NCBI GenBank assembly: GCA_020024055.1 | Contig: JAHHUI010000018.1 | Span: 1 to 18,533, forward strand | DNA: 18,533 bases | From: Spirochaetaceae bacterium | GTDB taxonomy: Bacteria > Spirochaetota > Spirochaetia > WRBN01 | Reading direction: 5' to 3' | Shown: positions 14,149-18,533 of the stretch, in pieces | Numbering within the stretch: the stretch's first letter is position 1 | Layout: each line of letters starts with the position of its first letter | Made by a program: the position numbers and the translations under genes | The notes under the pieces: generated by a model | The model's input: only the letters and a program-made list of their open reading frames with translations | Told to the model about the DNA's origin: nothing | Database searches by the model: none

Positions 14149-14835
14149 TTAAATATGCTGTGTATAGGGCAGACCCAAGGCATACATCACAGATTTCACG
14201 CTTAAATTCTGTGCCCCTGGATAGGTCAGCCAGGCGCTTTGAAAAACAGGATGGGCAAATTGTTCTTCCACAGGCACAGCAATGGCACGTATGCCTGCCT
14301 GATGCGCAGCAAAAATGCCGGGCATGCTGTCTTCAAAAACCAGGCATTCATGAGGCTTTGCGCCCAGTTTTTCTGCCGTGTACAGGAAGATGTCCGGATC
14401 GGGTTTGCCTTTTTTCACCAAGTCGGCAGAATACACCCCTGAAAGATAAGGCCCAAAGCCACAGATATCGATGATTTCATCTAGCACCCCCTGGGAAGAG
14501 CCGCTGGCCACGGCACAGCGAATCCCTGCTTTGTGCAGTCTTTGCAGCAATTCATGCATGGGAGCAAAGATAGGTGTCTCCTGTCGGGCTATTTCCAAAT
14601 ACAGCCTGTCGCTGAGGGCCACCAATTCGGCCGCGCTGATGGATAATCCAAAGTCTCTAATGAGAATGTCAGCAAAGCTTTGCGTGCTAATGCCCACCAG
14701 GCCTGCGCGCTGATCTTCACTGAGGCTGATGCCCAGCTGTTCGTATAATAAATCTGAAGAACGATCATAATTCGGCTCGCTGTCCACCAGGGTGCCGTCA
14801 AAGTCAAATATGGCTAATTTTATTTTTTCTTTCAT
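14149..14835 (-). CDS. HAD-superfamily phosphatase/phosphomutase, subfamily IA
   Basis: A 228-residue cytoplasmic enzyme of the beta-phosphoglucomutase-like group. Motif I is FDFDGTLVDSE (10-20), with nucleophile Asp11 and general acid Asp13; a helical cap domain follows. Motif II is ASGSS, motif III lies in KKGKPDPDIF, and motif IV is VFEDSMPGI. The sequence GKPDPDIFLYTAEKLG and the FEDSMPGIFAAHQAGIRAIAV stretch resemble sugar-phosphate phosphatases and phosphomutases, but the substrate cannot be read from it. It starts 7 nt after the AI-2E-family gene on the same strand, with GTGAGAA as ribosome binding site, so it is the second gene of that unit. Its 3' end faces the FlgG-like gene at a distance of 17 nt. 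Confidence 0.9.
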   Translation of the reverse strand: MKEKIKLAIFDFDGTLVDSEPNYDRSSDLLYEQLGISLSEDQRAGLVGISTQSFADILIRDFGLSISAAELVALSDRLYLEIARQETPIFAPMHELLQRLHKAGIRCAVASGSSQGVLDEIIDICGFGPYLSGVYSADLVKKGKPDPDIFLYTAEKLGAKPHECLVFEDSMPGIFAAHQAGIRAIAVPVEEQFAHPVFQSAWLTYPGAQNLSVKSVMYALGLPYTQHI

Positions 14836-14842
14836 ACAATTC

Positions 14843-15928
14843 TCACTTTACTTGATCTATAGAGGTCCAATCCTTGGGCGGCGCGCCAATCTCCATCAGG
14901 GCGCTCAGGGCCTTATATGGACCGAAATTGGCGACTAATACTTTGATAAATACCATCATGGGCACACTGAGGAAAACCCCGGGGGCGCCCCACATCCAGC
15001 CCCAGAAAAGCACGCCAATGAGCACGACAAAAGGACTGATATTCAGGCTGTTGCCTTGCAGGCGTGGCTCTAAAATTTGGCCATAGACCAATTGCAGGCC
15101 GGGCATGCTGATCAGGACAAACCACATAGCCATCGGGTTTGTGCGCAGCTGAAGCAGGGCCATGGCCATTGTGGCCGCCATGATGATGGCCGAACCGATG
15201 ACCGGGACAAAATTGAATACAAAGCCCAAAATCCCCCACATAGAAGCATAATTGGCCCCCGCCACCATCAGGCACAGATAAATCGTGAAGCCTGTTAAGC
15301 CAGAGATAAATGTTTTAATGAGCAAGTAACGGCTCATGCTCGATGTCACTTCCGCACCAATCTGGGCAAATCGCTGCGATGTTTCTGAAGAAAATACCGT
15401 TTGGAATTTATAATGATAGTTTTGAATCTCTAAAAGAAGAAATGCCGTCATCAAGGCTACAAAGAGTGAATTGCTGATGAAAGTGAGGCTAGAATTGGCC
15501 AGCTTGAAAATATAGGATGATGTCCAGCGGCTGATTTGCGTGACCACGTTGCGCGCTGAGACAATGTCCATTTCGCTGGGCAGGTTCAGCTTTTTGGATA
15601 ATTCTTCCAGTCCGTCGGCAAAGGTCGGCAGCAGGGCATTCAGGTCGACAGTGAATTGACGCAGATTGCCGCTGAGCAGAACAATGAATAAAGTGATCAG
15701 GCTGAATGTGATGGCGATAATGAAGGAAATTGTCAGCCATTTGGGAATGCCCACACGCACACAGGCATGCACCAGCGGATGCAGCATCAGCGTGAACAAA
15801 ATGGCCAGAAAAACCTGAATAAACAACCCGGATAAAATTTTCATCACCCCGAAACACATAATCAGCGCAATCACAGTCAGGCATGTGGCAGAAAGCGTTA
15901 ATTGAGGTTTTCTTACAGTTTCTGGCAT
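14843..15928 (-). CDS. AI-2E-family (PerM/TqsA-like) membrane transport protein
   Basis: A 361-residue inner-membrane protein. The layout is typical of the family: two hydrophobic segments near the N-terminus (about 15-45), one after GIPKWL (about 62-85), a soluble helical stretch (about 88-150), then about five more segments. Conserved phrases are the glycine-rich GILGFVFNFVPVIGS, YGQILEPRLQGNSLNISPFVVL, and FWGWMWGAPGVFLSVPMM. Family members have been linked to export of autoinducer-2 (TqsA) or to sodium/proton antiport; no substrate can be assigned here. AAGGA on the minus strand is about 7 nt upstream of the ATG. It starts a two-gene unit with the HAD protein and is divergent from the Gld-type ABC genes. 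Confidence 0.9.
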   Translation of the reverse strand: MPETVRKPQLTLSATCLTVIALIMCFGVMKILSGLFIQVFLAILFTLMLHPLVHACVRVGIPKWLTISFIIAITFSLITLFIVLLSGNLRQFTVDLNALLPTFADGLEELSKKLNLPSEMDIVSARNVVTQISRWTSSYIFKLANSSLTFISNSLFVALMTAFLLLEIQNYHYKFQTVFSSETSQRFAQIGAEVTSSMSRYLLIKTFISGLTGFTIYLCLMVAGANYASMWGILGFVFNFVPVIGSAIIMAATMAMALLQLRTNPMAMWFVLISMPGLQLVYGQILEPRLQGNSLNISPFVVLIGVLFWGWMWGAPGVFLSVPMMVFIKVLVANFGPYKALSALMEIGAPPKDWTSIDQVK

Positions 15929-15980
15929 GATTTTTCCTTGCTGTTTTTTGAGGTTAAGTTATGTATGCAGTATAAAATAA

Positions 15981-15993
15981 ATATCGGCGATAT
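15981..15993. promoter_or_regulatory. Short palindrome in the divergent regulatory region
   Basis: ATATCG-G-CGATAT is a perfect 6+6 inverted repeat around one base, between two divergent transcription units. It is 53 bp upstream of the AI-2E-family start. It could be an operator half of either unit, but such short repeats also occur by chance in A/T-rich gaps. In the remaining 15929-16132 region I see only the promoter listed below. Confidence 0.25.
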
Positions 15994-16055
15994 GCCAGTA
16001 CTTCTGTGTCAATGGAAGAAATTTCTTTGATTTAGGCTTGACATTGCACAAGGTC

Positions 16056-16084
16056 TTGACTCTTTTTAAACAGAGAGATATAAA
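16056..16084 (+). promoter_or_regulatory. Promoter of the Gld-type ABC operon
   Basis: TTGACT (5/6) and TATAAA (5/6) are exactly 17 nt apart; transcription should begin near 16091, giving a leader of about 42 nt. A second, perfect TTGACA lies 18 nt upstream (16038-16043) in the same orientation without a matching -10 box, so the -35 element appears duplicated. A ribosome binding site GGGGGCAGG (16121-16129) precedes the ATG. Confidence 0.7.
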
Positions 16085-16132
16085 CGACAAGATTAATTTG
16101 AGAATAAATCACGCCTTTATGGGGGCAGGTGC

Positions 16133-17059
16133 ATGGTCAAGGTTAAAAATTTAACAAAGACATATAAGAAAACTCTGGCGCTGGATGAGGTCAGTTTTTC
16201 TGTTAAAAAAGGCGAGATTACAGGTTTTCTTGGCGCCAATGGGGCCGGAAAAAGCACCACAATGAATATTCTCTGCGGCTATATCTGCCCCACGGCCGGG
16301 GAAGTCTTGATTAATGATTTTAATATCATGGAAGAGGCTGTCCAGGCCCAGCGCTGCATTGGCTATTTGCCTGAACATCCGCCTTTATACGACGATATGC
16401 TGGTGGATGAATATCTGGATTTTGTGGCGCGTCTGAAGGGTATTGATCAGGAACAGGCCAATCTTGAGCGTGAGCAGATTTATGTTTCTTTGCATTTGTC
16501 GGATATACGTTTTCGTTTGATCCGCAATCTTTCCAAGGGGTATAAACAGCGCATAGGCCTGGCCCAGGCCTTGGTGGGTGCTCCCCCTTTGCTTATTTTA
16601 GATGAACCCACATCGGGATTGGACCCCAGGCAAATTTTAGAATTCCGCAGCCTGCTGCTTGGCCTCAAGCATAAGCACACCATTATTATTTCCAGTCATA
16701 TTCTCTCAGAGATACAATCGGTATGCGATCGCCTGCTGGTGATTCATGAAGGCAGAATTGTGGCCAATGACACCCCGGCCAGCCTTTCGCATACCCTGCA
16801 GGGTGAAGAGCAGCTGAGCCTGCGTGTGCGTGGCGATCAGGAAAGCGTGCAGCGCGTGCTGAATAAAGTGGAAAATGTTTCCCGCATAGAGGACAGGGTC
16901 TGTGATGAAGAAGGCGCCTGTGAATTTATTTTATACAGTGATACAGATATTCGCGAGGCTGTTTTTCATGCCCTTTCGCATGCAAATATGCCTATTTTGT
17001 CTATGGCGCGCAGCCATATGAGCTTGGAAGATGTATTTTTACAGCTGACACAAAAATAA
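16133..17059 (+). CDS. ABC-2-type transporter ATP-binding protein (GldA-like)
   Basis: The 308-residue ATPase drives the ABC-2-type permease encoded next. Walker A is GANGAGKST (34-42), the Q-loop region contains GYLPEHPPLYDDM, the signature is NLSKGYKQR, Walker B is LLILDEPTSGLDP and the switch His is in SSHIL. After the NBD comes a C-terminal domain of about 90 residues (ELSLRVRG... onwards), as in GldA, NosF and related ATPases. In Bacteroidetes, GldA with GldF and GldG is needed for gliding; outside that phylum the same three-gene set occurs without gliding and its substrate is unknown. Start: ATG 16133 with GGGGGCAGG just upstream. The permease gene follows 13 nt after the stop. Confidence 0.92.
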   Translation: MVKVKNLTKTYKKTLALDEVSFSVKKGEITGFLGANGAGKSTTMNILCGYICPTAGEVLINDFNIMEEAVQAQRCIGYLPEHPPLYDDMLVDEYLDFVARLKGIDQEQANLEREQIYVSLHLSDIRFRLIRNLSKGYKQRIGLAQALVGAPPLLILDEPTSGLDPRQILEFRSLLLGLKHKHTIIISSHILSEIQSVCDRLLVIHEGRIVANDTPASLSHTLQGEEQLSLRVRGDQESVQRVLNKVENVSRIEDRVCDEEGACEFILYSDTDIREAVFHALSHANMPILSMARSHMSLEDVFLQLTQK

Positions 17060-17072
17060 TGAGGAAATATAT

Positions 17073-17942
17073 ATGCTGGCAGTTTGGATCAAGGAATTAG
17101 GGCATTTTTTCAAAACCCCTTTAGGATATGTGTATCTTTCGGTCTCTCTTTTTATCAGCGGGCTTTTGTTCACATTGATGAATCTGGCTGCGATGAGCAC
17201 AGACTTTGCCTCTGTTTTGCAGCTTTTGCAAATCCTGTTAATTTTCACGGTGCCTTTGCTGACCATGTCCCTGTTCAGCCAGGAACGCAAGCATGGCACG
17301 GATCATTTGCTTTTGACATCAGGTGTCTCTCTTTGGCAGGTAGTTTTGGGTAAAATTAAAGCAACTGTATTTTTACTGTTATTAACTATTGTCGCCATAA
17401 TAGCTTATCTGATAGTGATAGAGATGCACGGCTCTGTTGACTGGCTGCGTGTGGTGAGCTCTTTGCTGGGATATTTCCTTTTGGGGCTGCTGTACATCTG
17501 CATTGGCACATTTATTTCCTGTCTCACAGAAAATCAAATGCTTGCTGCTATTTGCACATTTGCGGCCTTGTTTGCTTTATGGCTTTTGCAGAGTGTTGCG
17601 GAAATTATTCCTGCCAATGCTTCTTTTGGCATGTGGATGGCCATTTTTTCCTGTGGCGCGATTGTATGGTTTTTCTATCATCAAACCCAGGATCAGCGCA
17701 TGGGGGTGGCATCGGCTTTGGTTTTATTGTTTGTTCTGGGCCTGCTGATTTTATTTGACAAAGACTTTTTCAGTGTGTGGCTGGGCAAAACACTGCTGTG
17801 GCTGTCTGTGCCGCGGCGCTATTCATCTTTTCTCATGGGGGTGATTTCCTGGGGAGACATTGCTTTCTTTTTGGGCCTTTCGTCATTATTTGCCTATTTC
17901 AGTGTGTGGAAGCTGGAAAAACGTCGTTGGAGTGAGGATTAA
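17073..17942 (+). CDS. ABC-2-type transporter permease (GldF-like)
   Basis: A 289-residue inner-membrane protein with six to eight hydrophobic segments. It begins with an amphipathic stretch (WIKELGHFFKTPLGYVY), the usual start of GldF/NosY-like permeases, and has the family phrase SLFSQERKHGTDHLLLTSGVSLWQVVLGKI after the second segment. The cytoplasmic loop with QERKxGT contacts the ATPase in this family. The C-terminus is short and charged (KLEKRRWSED). GAGG at 17062-17065 precedes the ATG. It lies between the ATPase and the GldG-like gene, only 3 nt before the latter. Whether it transports a molecule or acts mechanically cannot be told from sequence. Confidence 0.88.
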   Translation: MLAVWIKELGHFFKTPLGYVYLSVSLFISGLLFTLMNLAAMSTDFASVLQLLQILLIFTVPLLTMSLFSQERKHGTDHLLLTSGVSLWQVVLGKIKATVFLLLLTIVAIIAYLIVIEMHGSVDWLRVVSSLLGYFLLGLLYICIGTFISCLTENQMLAAICTFAALFALWLLQSVAEIIPANASFGMWMAIFSCGAIVWFFYHQTQDQRMGVASALVLLFVLGLLILFDKDFFSVWLGKTLLWLSVPRRYSSFLMGVISWGDIAFFLGLSSLFAYFSVWKLEKRRWSED

Positions 17943-17945
17943 TCT

Positions 17946-18533
17946 ATGCCAAAGCAAAACACGGATGGGCCATTTTCACTGATATCCTTTTTGCGCCGTC
18001 CTTGGTCTTTTCAGGCGCGCTATGGTCTATTTGCCTCTTTAAGCTTTTGGGGTGCTGTGCTGGCTTTTGTGTTATGTACATTGATTTTTGAACATATTCC
18101 AGGCAGTCTGGACATGACGCGCGCGCGCCTGTACAGCCTTTCTGAATCCACAGAAAAGCTTTTAAAGCAAGTGCATCAGGATATTTCTATCACCCTGGTG
18201 TGGCAAAAAGAAGTGGAACGGCAATACAATCTTTATGAAATATATGCCCAGGTGAATAATGTTCTTAAGCAATATGCACAGAAAAATCGCCTTATCACTT
18301 ATCGCGTGGTGGATCCTGTGGTGAACCCCGAACTGGTTCTTGCCTATACACAGGGGCAAAGCAAACTGGGCCAGGGCAGCATCATCGTCGCCGGCGCGAA
18401 TTTGCAGCGTGTCATTTCATTCGAAACATGGGCCGGGTTCTATGGGCGGGAGCGAATGAAATTGAATGTGGAAGGCCCCATCAGCAATGCCATTTTATAT
18501 ATTATTACAGGAATAATGCCCAAGGTTTACAGC
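17946..18533 (+). CDS. GldG-like ABC auxiliary protein, N-terminal part
   Basis: The frame is open from ATG 17946 to the window end, giving 196 residues of a longer protein. A membrane segment (about 28-52: FASLSFWGAVLAFVLCTLIF) is followed by the hallmark DMTRARLYSLSESTEKLLKQ, close to the D.T...YSLS..T...L phrase of GldG and the ABC-type auxiliary (DUF4350/IFT52-like) family. A periplasmic alpha/beta region follows with YRVVDPVVNPEL and a GxGSIIVAG strand. GldG normally has about 500-600 residues with a second membrane segment near the C-terminus. The ribosome binding site lies in the end of the permease gene (GGAGTGAGG), and the two genes are 3 nt apart. Confidence 0.85.
   Translation, partial: MPKQNTDGPFSLISFLRRPWSFQARYGLFASLSFWGAVLAFVLCTLIFEHIPGSLDMTRARLYSLSESTEKLLKQVHQDISITLVWQKEVERQYNLYEIYAQVNNVLKQYAQKNRLITYRVVDPVVNPELVLAYTQGQSKLGQGSIIVAGANLQRVISFETWAGFYGRERMKLNVEGPISNAILYIITGIMPKVYS

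Noticed and set aside
15993..16012. Minus-strand promoter for the AI-2E-family gene using TTGACA at 16012-16007
   Set aside because: No -10-like hexamer occurs at a 16-18 nt distance; a TATACT further downstream has no suitable -35.
15929..16132. Riboswitch or small RNA in the largest intergenic gap
   Set aside because: No conserved riboswitch core or stable extended structure could be recognised; only promoter elements and a short palindrome are seen.
1..18533. Defence island, prophage, transposon or CRISPR array
   Set aside because: No transposase, integrase, terminal inverted repeats, direct-repeat arrays or defence domains were found; the window reads as a compact core chromosome segment.

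Overview
The window looks like part of the chromosome of a diderm bacterium that makes lipoproteins, most probably a spirochaete. The main reasons are a BMP-family (PnrA/Bmp-like) nucleoside uptake cluster, a lipoprotein with a relaxed lipobox (FFSC), an apolipoprotein N-acyltransferase, an MnmG with unusual motif wording, and a FlgG-like protein that carries a Sec signal peptide, which would fit periplasmic flagella. This placement is inference; no rRNA or tRNA is present to test it. Genes are tightly packed, with 4-nt overlaps and gaps of a few bases. No mobile element, CRISPR array or RNA gene was recognised, and no gene-free stretch exceeds about 200 bases.

Layout. 1-4440 (+): tail of a substrate-binding protein, a hairpin terminator/attenuator, an ATPase with two nucleotide-binding domains (best start a TTG), two permeases, and a small metallo-beta-lactamase-fold protein without zinc ligands. 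Together these form a purine-nucleoside-type ABC importer operon plus one unexplained gene. 4501-6577 (+): a hairpin next to a strong ribosome binding site, a branched-chain aminotransferase, and an orphan lipoprotein. 6558-7393 (-): fmdB-like zinc ribbon and recR, overlapping by 4 nt. 7434-9060 (+): a perfect-consensus promoter leading into an apparently leaderless RgpF-type glycan gene and rfbC. 9090-10895 (+): mnmG, whose end overlaps the oppositely oriented lnt by 77 nt. 10819-13050 (-): a NUDIX hydrolase followed by lnt. 13092-14131 (+): promoter with a T9 tract and the Sec-exported FlgG-like protein. 14149-15928 (-): AI-2E-family membrane protein and a HAD phosphatase. 15929-16132: divergent regulatory region. 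16133-18533 (+): ATPase, permease and the start of an auxiliary protein of a Gld-type ABC-2 system, truncated by the window edge.

Three promoters (before the rgpF-like gene, mnmG and the FlgG-like gene) have the same geometry: 17-nt spacer and a -10 box ending only 8-9 nt before the ATG, with no or very weak Shine-Dalgarno. This suggests a class of leaderless mRNAs in an organism that otherwise uses clear ribosome binding sites. The most unusual proteins are the Sec-exported FlgG-like protein and the zinc-less metallo-beta-lactamase-fold protein.
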